From positions 64,111,492 through 64,175,491 of the forward strand of contig NC_057867.1 in NCBI RefSeq assembly GCF_019393635.1: DNA of 64,000 nucleotides, written 5' to 3'. Source of the stretch: Dromiciops gliroides. Taxonomy: Eukaryota; Chordata; Mammalia; Microbiotheria; Microbiotheriidae. Both the position numbers and the translations under genes were made by a program. Shown piece after piece: positions 19,700-31,100 of this stretch; the stretch's first letter is position 1, and each line of letters opens with the position of its first letter. The notes under the pieces were generated by a model. That model was not told where the DNA came from. It was given only the letters and a program-made list of their open reading frames with translations, and made no database searches.

Positions 19700-21820
19700 A
19701 GAGAAAGGGGTATGAGAAGACTCAGAAACACTTCATCTTCACTGTGTGAATTTTGAATCTTCCCCTACTTGGTGCTGCTTTCCTCCTTAATTCCTTGAAA
19801 TGGCGTGTATTGCTTTAGCCCTACAGAATTTCCCTTCTGCATCCAGAGAAGGAGAGGTTTGGTTTTCAACCTCTCCAGGAGAGTTGGGGGAATAGAGCAG
19901 AGGCCTAGCAAGTCTTGATGACAGTGATGCCACAAAGTCAAGGAGTGGGAAAGGATGTCCATTAGAGAGAATGAAACCCCTTTGTTATCTGACTGGCCTT
20001 GTTGGATAACCTTATGGATCCTCCTCATTGACTTGGAGACCTCTCTCCCACCTAATCCTTCAGGACAAGGTTCAATTCTCCCACAATGCAACACTGGCCA
20101 TTTGAACAAGGGGGGAATCACCTGATAGAGGGAAAGAGGGCAATGCTGATTAGTTACCTCTTCCTTTCTTCCATCTCCTGTAGAAGAGACAGTCTTTGGG
20201 GCCTCTGGCCTCCAGAAAGAGGGAGGGAAATTGGAAAAAAAAAAAAAAAAGAGGTCGTGGGGGGGGGGGGAGGGAACGGCCTATCTTGGCCAACCACAAG
20301 TCTGAGGATATTTGGTCTCTGCAGACAGGGTTGACCTCACACTTCTCTATCCCCCCTGGTACCAGTAAATGTCTATAGATGCCTCCCCTTTGTTAAGTTC
20401 TTTTTCAGGAGTTTCAAATCCTGAACTCTGAGTGCTGAGACAGCAACTGCTTGTGGCCTTCTAAGAAATCCCAGTGACTCCTGGCACAGGTCCTAAAACA
20501 AGGAAGCAGACAGTTCCCAGTCTGCCAGGGTTCCTACCAGGTTTCCTCTGCTATTATGAACTTGATGAGGGCCCCCCAATGCCAGACCTATCCTGACTGC
20601 TATTCTGGGAATAGAAGTCCCCTGGGATACCTCCATTTCCACCAAAGGCTTGATTTGGGAAAGTAATTGGAGTGAAGGTATTAACGGCCTCCCTGAGGAT
20701 ATATCCTTTGAAAAGGAGGTGGGGAGACCCTCCCCCCAAGACTTAAGTCTAGACCAGGAGAGCCTTCTTAGCTAGACATCGACTGCCTCTAATGTCCAAG
20801 TGCTAAAGGCTTGGGAGAAGAGGAGCAGGAGAGGAGACAAGATTGGGGGAATTACCGGGCAGTCTGCCACTCCCCCATTGGTTGGCTTTCTTGTGTCTGT
20901 CGTTGCTGAGAATGATCCTGGGTGAAAAGGGGAAAGTGACAAGTTTGCAGAGCCAAACCTGGGCATGGCCACAGGAAGCTTGGTGGCCAATGTCATGGTC
21001 TGCTCTGGGCTCTCTTGAGCTGTTTATGTGGTCAGCTCAGTGAGGTCAGCATCCTCTCACAAGTCTCGAGGGAGAGTTAGAGGCTTTGCTTCCTCTGTAG
21101 TAGGATTGGCTCCAACTCTGCAGAAAATCCAAAGAGATGCTGGATAGTGGGGGAATCGATGGCCAAAAGTCGAATCTGAGAGTAGATACTGGGCTTGGGG
21201 TCGAGGTATACAGGTGGGACATCTAGTTTCAGTGCAGCCTTGCTGGGGAAGTCACTTGACTTTTCTGTGCCACCTTTGTTCTGACTCGGAGGATGTAGGA
21301 TTGAGAAGGGACTAAACAGTGACTTAGCCAGACTCTTCATTTTAAGAAGGAGAAAAGGAAGATGTAGAGACAGAAACCCAGATCTCCTCAATTCTAGTCT
21401 AAAATTCCTCTGCCCACCCCTCCACCTCTATTGGACTGGTCCTGCTCCCTTATCTATAAAGTGAAGATGCCCTTGCTTTCCTTCTATCCTTGCTGATGAC
21501 GATTAGGGTAATAGTTGAAGAAAGACTTAAAGTAAAAAACACACACAATGGCAACTTGGTGGGTCCTAGGAGATGTGGAAGATAATTGACCTCATCTAGG
21601 GCATAAAGGGTCAGGAAGTGTGGACTGAGGTTATTCAGCTGGGAGAAGAAATTACTGAAAGGAGAATAATCAATATGAAAAGGATTCCTATACAGAACAG
21701 AGAAATCATCTCTTGTCCTCTCTGGATGGAATAAGAAGCTGCCTACGCTGGTAGCAGGAGGGTCTTGGATTAGATACAATAATACTTTTACTATCCAGAT
21801 CCCAACCCATAGAAATGGTA
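19700..21820. other. Unique non-coding DNA with an A16/G11 homopolymer pair
   Basis: A run of 16 A at 20235-20250 and about 11 G at 20259-20270 are the only simple repeats. Frames of up to 118 residues occur on both strands (19765-20121, 21077-21391, 21450-21779) without recognisable domains. Confidence 0.4.
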
Positions 21821-21826
21821 GTTACT

Positions 21827-21937
21827 CCTTGATCACTGGATGAAAACAAAGGATGTCACTGGGCACTGCTGATTCTCTTTACCCAATTACAAAATATTTA
21901 TTACGTGACATCCTTTGTTTTCATCCAGTGATCAAGG
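21827..21937. repeat. Perfect 33-bp inverted repeat with 45-bp spacer
   Basis: The left arm at 21827-21859 starts ccttgatcactgg. The right arm at 21905-21937 ends ccagtgatcaagg. All 33 positions are exact reverse complements; homology stops abruptly at both inner and outer edges. An RNA copy could fold into a 33-bp stem with a 45-nt loop (21860-21904). No flanking duplication was found. Confidence 0.95.
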
Positions 21938-22189
21938 CACTTGACTTCTCTCAAGTGACATTTGTTGGAGTTGGGGTGGAACCCCTCCCTCCTAAGGACA
22001 TGGTACTAACAAATGTGGTGGTCTGCAAAGGGAGGGGAGATCTGCTAGAGGTAGGCACATGTAGGCCAACAAGGTACCTGAGGTCCCTACTAGCTCTCAA
22101 ATTTTGGGGGATTTTGAGACATAATTGACGATGAAAGAAGAGACAGAAAAATTATAAAAACCAGAGACTATTGATATGGTTTGGGGACA

Positions 22190-22945
22190 TTCAGCTCAGG
22201 GGCAAATGGGTCTACACACTTGAGTAGCTCCCCCACCCATGTCATTGCCCATGCGGTATCTGACGCAATGATGACCTTGGCTAATCAAGGAGAGATTCCA
22301 TGCCATCCTCGCTAAAGCCCTCCTCCAGTACCACATTATGGACTGGAAATGGGCCCAAGGATTCTGCCAGTGGAGTATACCATAGCAAGTCCTCTCAGGC
22401 TCTGATGGTGCCCAGGAGCAGTTGTGGTGCTGAATCCATTAAGACTCTCCTACAATGGAGACCTTGTTTCTCCGGCAGCAAAGGAAAGTGCCTTCTTTCA
22501 CTGATTGCCCATTGATAGGTCCCAGGCCAAGCCTCACTTGCTCATTGTTTGGGTTTCCATAGCTCGGAGTGAATAGCCATTGTTTTGGTTCTGGCCAGAA
22601 ACCCTGAGGATCTTCCCTTCCCAGACTGATCCTTCTGTGAAGGCAAACAAGGCCATCTTTGGACTTAATTCTTACCTAGCCTTTAATCACTGAGCAGGCT
22701 GTGTCTCAGACAAAGTGAGACCTGGGAAAGACCTCAGCTTAAAAAAGCCAAGGTCTCCTGTTGCATTGGGGCCATCAACAGTCATCCTCACCTGTGTCTT
22801 GCCACTGGACTCCAATGATGCTGGAGGAGAAAGGCCTATGACTTTGCACAACTCTGCCACACTTAAATCCAGCTCACTTGCAAGTCAAGACATCACCCTC
22901 CTGATGAAACTGGTACTCTGTGAGAATGAAGGACAAACAACAGAA
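22190..22945 (+). mobile_element. Probable RTE-type LINE 3' end (source of the SINE tails)
   Basis: From 22739 to 22945 it matches the 3' tail carried by the SINEs at 7208, 10400 and 55700: 'cttgccactggactccaatg', 'gactttgcacaactctgcc', 'cttaaatccagctcac' and 'gagaatgaaggacaaacaac'. No tRNA-like head precedes it. The 500 bp upstream (for example 'ggttctggccagaaaccctg', 'tgaaggcaaacaaggccatc') looks continuous with it. Calling it the parent LINE is inference. Confidence 0.5.
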
Positions 22946-23115
22946 GAAAGAGCCCTGGATTCAGAGTGAGAGGACTTGGGTTCAAATCCTAGCTCTGCTA
23001 TTTTTGACTTTGGACAAGTCACTTCATCCATTCTAGGGCTGTTTCCTCATCTGTAAAAGGAGGAGGTTGGACTCAATTTCTTCCTGCCGCATGGAAAGCT
23101 AGAATACTATGACTT
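22946..23115 (+). mobile_element. MIR/MON-like SINE
   Basis: Contains 'gagccctggattcagagtg', 'gggttcaaatcctagc', 'gactttggacaagtcac', 'tttcctcatctgtaaaagg' and 'gttggactcaatttc'. Confidence 0.72.
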
Positions 23116-24025
23116 AATTCAATTCCTCCATGAGAAGCTCCCTCCACTGATGGACATGAGAATGGCTCTGTGTCTTAGTAGACAGTTGAGTCTTCATGAG
23201 TCGTTGGGGCCCAAACAACTCATTCCCGAGTGACCAGCTCTCTTTTCTTGCCTGTGTTGTACTTAGCTTGGCTGACAAACACTTAGACCTTACCACCTCT
23301 TCTCTCTGAAGAGGAGAATACGGAGGAATTCATTAATGGTAGGGAATCCTGTTCAGTGTCTCATGCAATTCTGTAGTAGGCATTAAAAAATCCATCTTGG
23401 CAGGTACTTACAGTGCCATACTTGACCTGGCCTGCACCAATCCATCTAAGTGAGTGCCTTAGTAAAGTGATATGGGATTGAGTATGCTCTGCAGCAGACT
23501 TCCGCCAATTGTTAGATGATCAGCAGCGTAACACACATTTGCATGTCTTTGGCACCTCCCCCCCCCCCACCCAGGTAGGAAGGAGATAGAACTGTGAGTG
23601 AAAGTATTATGCCTGGGATGGACTCAGCTGGAGCTGCATCATGGCAGTGAATCGTTTGACCATGGGTGCAGTCAGGGTGGGGAGCAGGGTCCTGTTCTGA
23701 AGGCAGCCCAGCTTTCCTCCTTACTTGTAGAAAGTTACACCTTAGAGATAGTTGTGACACAAAGTTTCAAGGCCAGCAGAGGACTTTGAAATAAATCATA
23801 GGGATTGGTCTGGGATAGGGGAAGGGGAGAATCATGCCCCACCCAAGCATCAGCATCCTGTTACAGAGCCCCATTTGCCCCATTCTAGTTAGAATTCTAG
23901 AAGCAGGTATATATCTGCTCATTTTAAAGTAGCTCACGCAGCCTTGATGGTGAAGGTAGTAATGACCCCTAGCTCAGAAGGTCTTCTGGTTGCTTCCATA
24001 ATAATCCATTTTTGTTTGCTCGGGC
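23116..24025. other. Unique non-coding DNA
   Basis: A C11 run lies near 23561-23571. No repeat or gene was recognised. Confidence 0.4.
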
Positions 24026-24027
24026 CT

Positions 24028-24177
24028 CTGAATTGTTCAAAGCATAGTCTATAGCTATTAGCTCATTTTATTTTAATGATGTCTTTTGGGGAATGCAGAT
24101 TAGAATTATGACCACTAGACAAATAAGGAAACTGAGTCCAGTATTTTGCTCAGTTAGTGACTGAGGCAGAACTAGAA
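24028..24177 (-). mobile_element. MIR-type SINE
   Basis: Contains 'caaataaggaaactgagtcc' and 'actgaggcagaactagaaccc'. Confidence 0.55.
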
Positions 24178-24440
24178 CCCAGTGGATAGAGCACTGGGCC
24201 TGTAGTCTGGAAAACCTAGGTTCAAATCTAGCCTTAGATGCTTACTAGCTTTGTGACCTTGGCTGAGTCACTTAACCTCTGTCTGCCTCAGTTTCCTCAT
24301 CTGTAAAATGAAGATATGATAATAGCACCCACCTCCTAGGGTTATTGTGAGGAACAAATGAGATAATAATTGTAAAGCACTTAGCACAGTGCCTGACACA
24401 TAGTAGGTGATTTGTAAATGCTTGTCTCCTTCCTTCCGTT
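24178..24440 (+). mobile_element. MIR-type SINE, near full length
   Basis: Contains 'cccagtggatagagcactggg', B box GGTTCAAATC, 'gtcactta', 'cctcagtttcctcatctgtaa', 'cacctcctagggttattgtg' and 'cttagcacagtgcctgac'. It directly abuts the reversed copy before it. Confidence 0.82.
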
Positions 24441-24487
24441 TTTCCTTTCTCTTCATATATACTTCTTTTAGAAGTACATCTTGACAA

Positions 24488-24605
24488 TTAGAATCATAGG
24501 ATTTAGAGCAGGGTAGGATTTTAAAGCTTGTTTGTTCCAATCCCCTCAATTTCCAGATAAGGAAACTGCTGAGACCAAGATTAAGAAATAGACTTAGCCA
24601 CAGTC
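24488..24605 (-). mobile_element. MIR/MON-like SINE fragment
   Basis: Contains 'agaatcataggatttagagc', 'tccaatcccctcaatttcc' and 'agataaggaaactgctg'. Confidence 0.55.
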
Positions 24606-24654
24606 TCTAGGGATGCATGGACCTTTGTGTTCTTCTCTCCCCTCTTCTTCCTGT

Positions 24655-25315
24655 TGAGGGTGCCACTGTCCTTCTGGCTGGCTGTGCTCTGAGCCCTGGC
24701 CTCATCCTTGACTCCTCTCTCTTCTTCACCTTTGTTGCCAAGTCTTTTCATTCCTGCCCCCTCAATATCTCTTGCATGTAATTCTTTCTGCTTTCATATT
24801 CTCTCCCTTAGTCCAAAGCCTCTCATCCCCTCTTCCCTGGATGATTGCAATTGATTTTTCATTGGTATCCCTTCTACCAGTCTCTCTTCAGCTAGCCACT
24901 AAGCTGATATTGTTAAAAGAAGTCACACTCACACACTGAAACCTCTAGTGGTTCCCTATTACCTTGAGGACAAAATACAGATTCCTCATCCTAACATTAG
25001 AAGCCCTCTGCTATGTGGCTCCCATCTACCTCTCTAGTCTTATCTCACACACTTTCTATTGCAGTCAAAGTAGCATTCTGGCTGTTGCCCATGGCGAGCA
25101 TTCCATCCCTTACCTCCACCCGGTCTGGAATGTACTCCCTCCTCATGCCATCTCTGGAAATATGTACATGAAGCCTTTAGTGATCCCCCAGTTATTCACA
25201 CTATCTCCTTCCTGTTACCTGATATCTAACTTGTGTTACCTTAGCTTCATGCATCTTTATTTCCCCTGAGGGCAGAGACTTTTGTTTGTCTTGGTGCCCC
25301 CAGAATTGGAGCATC
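24655..25315 (+). mobile_element. L2 LINE, 3' half
   Basis: L2 order: 'ctcatccttgactcctctc', 'ttcctgccccctcaatatc', 'ccctggatgattgcaattg', 'aaacctctagtggttccc', 'ctggaatgtactccctcctc', and the terminal 'gagggcagagacttttg'. No intact frame. Confidence 0.82.
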
Positions 25316-25636
25316 TCCGTGCATGCTTCCTGTGTGTTTGCAGCATCGTATTCAATTGAGGCAGCTTCTGCCTCCTGGAAGCGTCTCTCCCAGCAGGTGC
25401 TAGGTGAAGCTCCTAATCTTGAGGCTGCCCTGCCAAGAGGCAACTGTGGACAGGGCCGGGGGCCAAAGTGCCTCCAACCTTTGTTCCCTATGCCGTCCCC
25501 TTCCTCCCTCCCACAATGTGGACTCGGTATCAGTACTGGGCTGGTAGCAAGGGGGCTTGGGATGTCCTGGTACCAGATGCAGAATTGTCCTGGAGCTGGG
25601 GAAATCTGGCTCAATTCCCCAAGCAGCACATTACAC
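25316..25636. other. Unique non-coding DNA
   Basis: Overlapping frames of 124 (plus) and 149 (minus) residues span this stretch and the L2 end. The minus frame is partly L2 antisense, so neither is supported as a gene. Confidence 0.4.
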
Positions 25637-25814
25637 GTGGTGGAGGGCAAAGGTAGCTAGGTGGTGCAGTAGATAAAGCACCAGCCCTGGATTCAGGAGG
25701 ACCTGAGTTCAAATCTGGCCTCAGACACTTGGCACTAGCTGTGTGACCCTGGGCAAGTCACTTAACCCCAATTGCCTCACCAAAAACAAAACAAAACAAG
25801 TAGTGGAGGGCAGA
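25637..25814 (+). mobile_element. WSINE1-type SINE with target-site duplication
   Basis: The body is 25652-25799, with A box TGGTGCAGTAG and B box GAGTTCAAATC. The tail is (AAAAC)n. Flanks gtggtggagggcaaa (25637-25651) and gtagtggagggcaga (25800-25814) differ at two positions. Confidence 0.92.
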
Positions 25815-26430
25815 AAGATACAAATGTTCTGTCCAGGCTTTCACATTTCCTTTGGCAGGAGCCCGAATAAGCAGGTTGGCAACACTCTGGTGGGGGCCGG
25901 GAAGCGACTCAGTATGACTGGGGAGGGGGCTGAGAGAGGACAAAAGGGTTGGCTGGCTACTCAAGTCAAATCCCCCCTGTAGGGGAGAGCAAGCGGGAGC
26001 CCACGTCCCCCAGCAAAAGGGAAAGCTCTGAGGCATTGCTGAGTTATGCCAAGGCCTGCCTATGCCAGCTACAGACTGAAGGCTGGCTCTGGCAGACGGA
26101 CAGACCCCTGCTGGCACACCTACAGGAGAAGAGAGTGTTGCCCACTACAGGGCACTTTTGTCTGTCCTGAGGACAGGAAGGGAGGAATCAGGAATGGAGT
26201 GCACCTAAGGCGGGAAGTCAGATGGGATCAGAGAGGAAGAGAGAAGGCCCCTAGATTCACCTCACTCCAACTCTTCCACACTCTGTCTCCTGAATAACCT
26301 TAGGAAGCCTGTGTCCACTGACTGGAGCCTCTGGTGTCGAACATGGTCAGTTTCACCTAGCACATGGCCCCTCCCTGCATTAGCTAGGGTGGCATGGGGG
26401 CCCTACCACGAGCAGGGAGGTGACAAGTGC
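25815..26430. other. Unique non-coding DNA
   Basis: Nothing recognised; frames on both strands lack domains. Confidence 0.4.
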
Positions 26431-26434
26431 CAAT

Positions 26435-26505
26435 TCCATGCCAATGAATGCTTTTCAAGCACTTCGGTCTTGTGCAAAGTGCTGGGCATAGGAAAATGTC
26501 ATAGT
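26435..26505 (-). mobile_element. L2 LINE 3' end, short
   Basis: Contains 'ccaatgaatgcttttcaagc' and 'tgcaaagtgctgggcatagg'. Confidence 0.45.
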
Positions 26506-26559
26506 TCCTGACCAAGCCTCTTCAAAAGTTCTCTCCTATATCTAGGCACTTGGCACTGA

Positions 26560-26985
26560 AAATCATTCACTCATATTTGGCTCTAGCCTCCCTTTTCACA
26601 TGGACTTCACATTATTGGGGAAGTTAGACTATTCCCCTAACTCAAGACACCTCCCACCTCCAGGCCTTTGCCTAGTCTGTCCTCCATGCCTGGATTGCAC
26701 TTGCTTCTTGCTGCTGCTGCTTTGAATCCTGATCTCACTTGTAAGTTCCACTCATGTGCCACCTCCTTGAGGAAGCCTTCCTGGATTGTCTTAGTCATTA
26801 GTGCTTTCTCCCTCCATGAATTAAATGAGGTAATATTTGAAACTCAGCACAGTACCTGGCATATTGTAGCTGTCTCCTCCCTTCTAATGAGCCTGTCTTC
26901 ACTTCTCTGTTTATGTGGGGTATACCCTAAGGGATTGTCAGCTTCTGGAGGTCAGTCAGCACAGTGGCGGGCACAGAGGAGGGAC
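26560..26985 (+). mobile_element. L2 LINE, 3' part, with MIR-like piece
   Basis: Contains 'cacctccaggcctttgcc', 'ttgaggaagccttcctggattg' and the terminal 'ttgtcagcttctggaggtcag'. Positions 26820-26872 ('aaatgaggtaatatttgaaa', 'agtacctggcatattg') look like a MIR fragment embedded in it. Confidence 0.7.
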
Positions 26986-26989
26986 TGGC

Positions 26990-28285
26990 TGACTGCTTGC
27001 TGCTAGGAGGTGAATGGATTTGTACAACCTGGGAGGGCTGGGGAGGATATGATCCAAGGTCAGTGCAGTGGAGCAGGGGAGCACTCCCTGAGGAAGGAGA
27101 GCTGACTTTCTACTTCCAGGGTCAGGCTCTGCAGGCTTCTTCCTGGGGGAATGGCACAGGGCTACGGTGTCTCTGTGAAGCCAGCAGGAGGACCTGGCAG
27201 AGGGAGCTGGGGATGAGGGATGTGATAAGGAGCAGTAGGCCACCAGCCTGCCGGGCAGCTAGCTGCCCACTGGAAGCAGGGGCGGTGCGGAAGCTCAGGG
27301 CAATGGAATCACCAGCTGCAGGCCCTTTGAGATAAAGGCTGGGCAGCTCTGCCCGGCTTTGCCCGACTCTGCCCGGCAGTACAGGGGCCCTGATGTCAAT
27401 CCCTTCCTCCTCCTGGCTTAGAGCGCATGGGCAGTGGGGAGTAGATACCATGGGAAGAGCAGCAGCTTTGAATGAGAAACGAATTGGCTCTGAGGAGGAG
27501 ATCCAGCCTCAGGTGGAGGGCCAAGGGGGCCAGGCATGTAGGGAAGCTAGGCCTGGCCCACTGGTCCACTTGACTGTGCCTCCTCAGGGGGCTGGAGCTG
27601 AGTTCACAGGGCATCTGTAGAGCTCCCATATGTACCCCCTCTGCCCTCAGGTGTTCGAGAACTTAGAGCTTTCCTTTCTGGACATTTCCAAGTAAAAGAG
27701 AGAACATGGCCCAGCTGGGCTGCCCAAGGGTCAAAAAGAGGAGAGTCTTCCTTGTGAGGGGGAGGCAGAAACTGTCCAGTTGGGAAGGGTGGAATACCTT
27801 TATAGAAGGTTGGAAATGACAACCCCCTTACATGGGACAAATCTAGAGCAAGAATAGCTGCTCTAATCACACCCATCTGTCTTGGGGTCCCACAGGAAGA
27901 GGAGCAAACTCCCAGTTTTTTGTTCCCCATCCTGCAGAGATAGGACTGGAAAGGGAGATGGACTGGTTTCGTAACTTTGGCAATAGATAACTGATGAACA
28001 GCCTATATACACTATTGGTGTCCATGCAACCTCAAGAGATTTAGAGAACTGTCCCAGTGGGTCGGGTGGACTCCTAGAAGAGGGCATGACAAGGGTTGCA
28101 CTGCATGAGAAGCTGTGGATGGAGTATGCTCTGGGCCCTGATCAATGAGACTACAGAGCCATTGTAGGATTGAAGGTAGCTTCTCTCCCAGGACTAACAT
28201 CCCATTATGCAGGAAAGGGAGTGAGAGGGGAAGGGAGGTAGCCTTTGACCTGACTTCACTACTGGGGATTTGCCATTTTCTTTCT
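26990..28285. other. Unique non-coding DNA, moderately GC-rich
   Basis: Includes a three-copy 10-bp repeat at 27345-27374. Several frames of 60-123 residues lie on both strands with no recognised domain. Confidence 0.4.
27341..27380. repeat. Short GC-rich 10-bp tandem repeat
   Basis: Three adjacent units of the form RCTYTGCCCG: gctctgcccg, gctttgcccg, actctgcccg. Confidence 0.8.
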
Positions 28286-28289
28286 TCCA

Positions 28290-28372
28290 ACCCTAGTCTC
28301 CTCATCTGTAAAATGGGGAAAGTAATACCCAGAAACCCTAGAGCACTCTCGGAATATGAGTTGTTCTTAAAT
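28290..28372 (+). mobile_element. MIR-type SINE fragment
   Basis: Contains 'gtctcctcatctgtaaaatgg' style core and 'ctagagcactctcggaatatgag'. Confidence 0.5.
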
Positions 28373-29175
28373 AACATGAGTCTAAGCTAGTTAATGATTG
28401 AGTGCAGACAGGGTCAGGCAGAGAGAGGCCTAGAGGATACAGGGATTGAGGGCTTAATTCCAAGAAAGGAGATACTGGTTCAGCCTGAGTTTGAGTCTGA
28501 AGAGCAGGGTCAGGATCTGAGATCTACAACTGACATGAGAGAACAGGTGGAGAATGGGGTCTGGGCATGGAGCCTGGGAACTATATCTTGGAGCTGGGTA
28601 TAGGCAGCTCAGTCCATATGGCGGTGAGAATCCAGGGGGAGAATCCAGGACCCTCTGCCTTATTGTTCACTTCACTCGTAGAGTGGACAAATAGTGGCTG
28701 ACAGTGAATGTCTCCTCAGGCTCATCCAGGCCTCCCCAGTTCTGTGTGACTAGTGGTGGCAGGCTGAGAGAAGTCCTCATGGTCCACCATGGTCCAGCTG
28801 GCAATCTCGGGGAAAAGTCTTTCTCTTCCTCAACAGCACTCATTGTCCTCTTTGATTATAGCTCCTTGGTCCTTGAGGCCCAAGCTGCCACCAAGGATCT
28901 TGGTCTTATAGCCAGGAGACATTGAACAGATGGTAGAGCAAAGGTGGAGAGGGACAGCTCAACCAGTTGGCCTTAGAGCTGTCTGGAATGATAGCTCACA
29001 ACCCAGGGAAGAGCCCACTGTTGACTATGGAATTTGGGAGAGTGTCCAGCTGCACCAGAACAACTTAGCACGTCTGTAAGTTGAGTAATGGCTGGCCCAC
29101 TCCTCTCATAACTACCAATCATGTACTCTATAGTACAGCCAAACTGTTTTTTTTTAATTTTTAAATTTTAATTAG
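28373..29175. other. Unique non-coding DNA
   Basis: Nothing recognised apart from a T/A-rich patch at 29150-29180. Confidence 0.4.
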
Positions 29176-29179
29176 ATAA

Positions 29180-29780
29180 CATTTAATCTCCCACCTCCAT
29201 GCCTTTGAACAGGCTGTTTCCCCATTCGGGGAATACTCTCCCTCCTCATCTCTGCCTCTCGGACTCTATGGGTTCCTTCAAGGATCAGCTCATGTGCCAG
29301 TTCCTACATGAGGCCTTCCCTGATCATCCCAGTGGAGAGTGTGGAAGGGGAAGGAAAGAGAATAAGCATTTATGTAGTACCTACTATGTACCAGGCACTG
29401 TGCTAAGCACTTTTTAGAAATATTATCTCATTTGAGCCTCACAAGAACCTGCAAGGTAGACCCTCTTAATATCTGCTCTTTACAGATGAGGAAACTGAGG
29501 CAAACAGAGGTTAAGTGACTTGCCCCAGGGTCACACAGCTATTAAGTATTTGGGACTGACTCCAGGACCAGTGTTCTATCCATTGCACCAGAAATTCTTA
29601 CTTTTTGTATATGTTCTGTATTATTGATCTGTGTTATTTCCCCATTCCACCCCCACCCCACCAGGAGAAAGCAATATCCTTAACGGTAAGAGCTGGTTTA
29701 TTCTTTTGTTTTTAAATCTCCAAACCTGGCCCAGTGCCTGGCACATTTAATAAATGCTTGCTGAATTGAATTGAATTGCA
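29180..29780 (+). mobile_element. L2 LINE 3' end interrupted by a MIR-type SINE
   Basis: The L2 reads 'cacctccatgcctttgaac', 'ggaatactctccctcctc', 'catgaggccttccctgatc', is broken at 29345, and resumes near 29595 with the terminal 'aagagctggtttattc', 'cccagtgcctggcacattt' and a (TTGAA)n end at 29763-29778. Confidence 0.82.
29345..29590 (-). mobile_element. MIR-type SINE nested in L2
   Basis: Near full length in reverse: 'agcatttatgtagtacctac', 'aggcactgtgctaagcac', 'gatgaggaaactgaggc', 'ttaagtgacttgccc', 'cagctattaagt'. Confidence 0.8.
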
Positions 29781-30461
29781 GTATCAAGCATGGTTTCCTC
29801 TAATTGGCCAGAGAGCTGACCTGAACCTCCTTTCCTGGAGATTGAACTCTCCTTCTCATTTTCCCTTCAGCTCCCTGGTGAGTCTGACACTTCAGCCTCC
29901 TCTAAGAGCAGTTGCCTTGTCTGGGTCCAGAGGCTGAGCCCCAACCCTCTGAGGCCGCAGGTCAATGTTCCTTGTATTCCTGAGGTTCTCTCGTCCTTAG
30001 CCCAAATCCTACCCAACCAAGAGGACCTGAGCTTGGCCAGTTTCCAGCTGCCATTTCTGACTTTTTGACTTGGCCAAGGCCTGGGGCCAATTAAAGGCAG
30101 TTTAGTCACAGAATAGGGCACAGAAGCTACTTATTTACTGAGTCATTATTCCATGATGCCAATTAAGAGTTCTTGGATGGGTTTTTAATCCTTGGGAGGC
30201 CCCCATGGAGCCAAGGTGACAATGTGTAATTAATAGGCTAAGCAGGCCACTAAGTGACTCGTGATGTAATCCACAACCCCCCCCTCCCTTGCCATGGTGG
30301 GCCTCCTCCCAGGAAGCCATTCAGAAGAATCAGAGCTGAAAGGCAACAAAGCTAGGAGGAGGGCGACACATGATTTGCCAACTTCTCTATAATAAATGAT
30401 GGGAAGCCAACAGGGTAACATAGCTGCTAAAAAGAATTTAATTTGGAGCTGCATTAATCAA
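29781..30461. other. Unique non-coding DNA
   Basis: Nothing recognised. Confidence 0.4.
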
Positions 30462-30690
30462 GAGGCAGTGTGGTGGAGTGGTGCTAAGTCAGCCTCAGGC
30501 TTGGGAGAGCCCTCAGCTTGAGTCCTGCTTCTGACAGGGTAACCCTGGACAAGTCACTTACCTTTTGAGCACCCCCCAGGCAATTCTCTAAGACTAAAAA
30601 AATTGTTGATCTTTATTGGTGAAGGAAGTCTCCTCACCAAGAGTTCCCTATCTGTGCCACTGAAACCACAGGTCCTGACCTCCTGCTCAC
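30462..30690 (+). mobile_element. MAR1-like marsupial SINE
   Basis: Full-length order: 'aggcagtgtggtggagtgg', 'ccctggacaagtcacttacc', 'caggcaattctctaagac', 'ggtgaaggaagtctcctc', 'gagttccctatctgtgcc', 'gaaaccacaggtcctgac'. Confidence 0.75.
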
Positions 30691-30749
30691 CCCATGCCAT
30701 AGTAGATGTCTAGCATCTACAGTGAAGGAGGCAATGTTTCTATTGACCC

Positions 30750-31100
30750 CTGTGCTGGTCAGTTCACATCTGGAGTATTGTGTTTGGGTCTGGTTACCAC
30801 CATTTTAAAAGCCATTGACAAATTGGAATGTGTCTAGAGGAGGATGACTAGAATGGTGAAGGGGCTAGGACTATGTAAGAAGATGGGGGGTGGGGACCCG
30901 GAGAAGGTATGACCTGAGGGACAGGTGGAGGAGGATCGCTACCTTCAAAGGTCAGAAGCAGGGTTAGATTTGCTTCTCTTGGGCCAAGAGGGGAGAACTA
31001 GGAGAAGAAATTACTTGCCAGGGGAAAGATATTGCCTCAAGATAAAGAAAGGCCTCACTAATTATTAGAGCTAGCTAAAGGTGGACTAGGCCACCTTGTG
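30750..31100 (+). mobile_element. CR1/L3 LINE, 3' part
   Basis: Matches the CR1-clade 3' region: 'ctggagtattgtgtttggg', 'gccattgacaaattggaatg', 'gtctagaggaggatgac', 'gaatggtgaaggggctagg', 'gaaattacttgccagggg'. Ancient and non-coding. Confidence 0.78.

Noticed and set aside
25201-25660. Overlapping 149- and 124-residue frames on opposite strands
   Set aside because: Part of the minus frame is antisense L2; the remainder has no domain.
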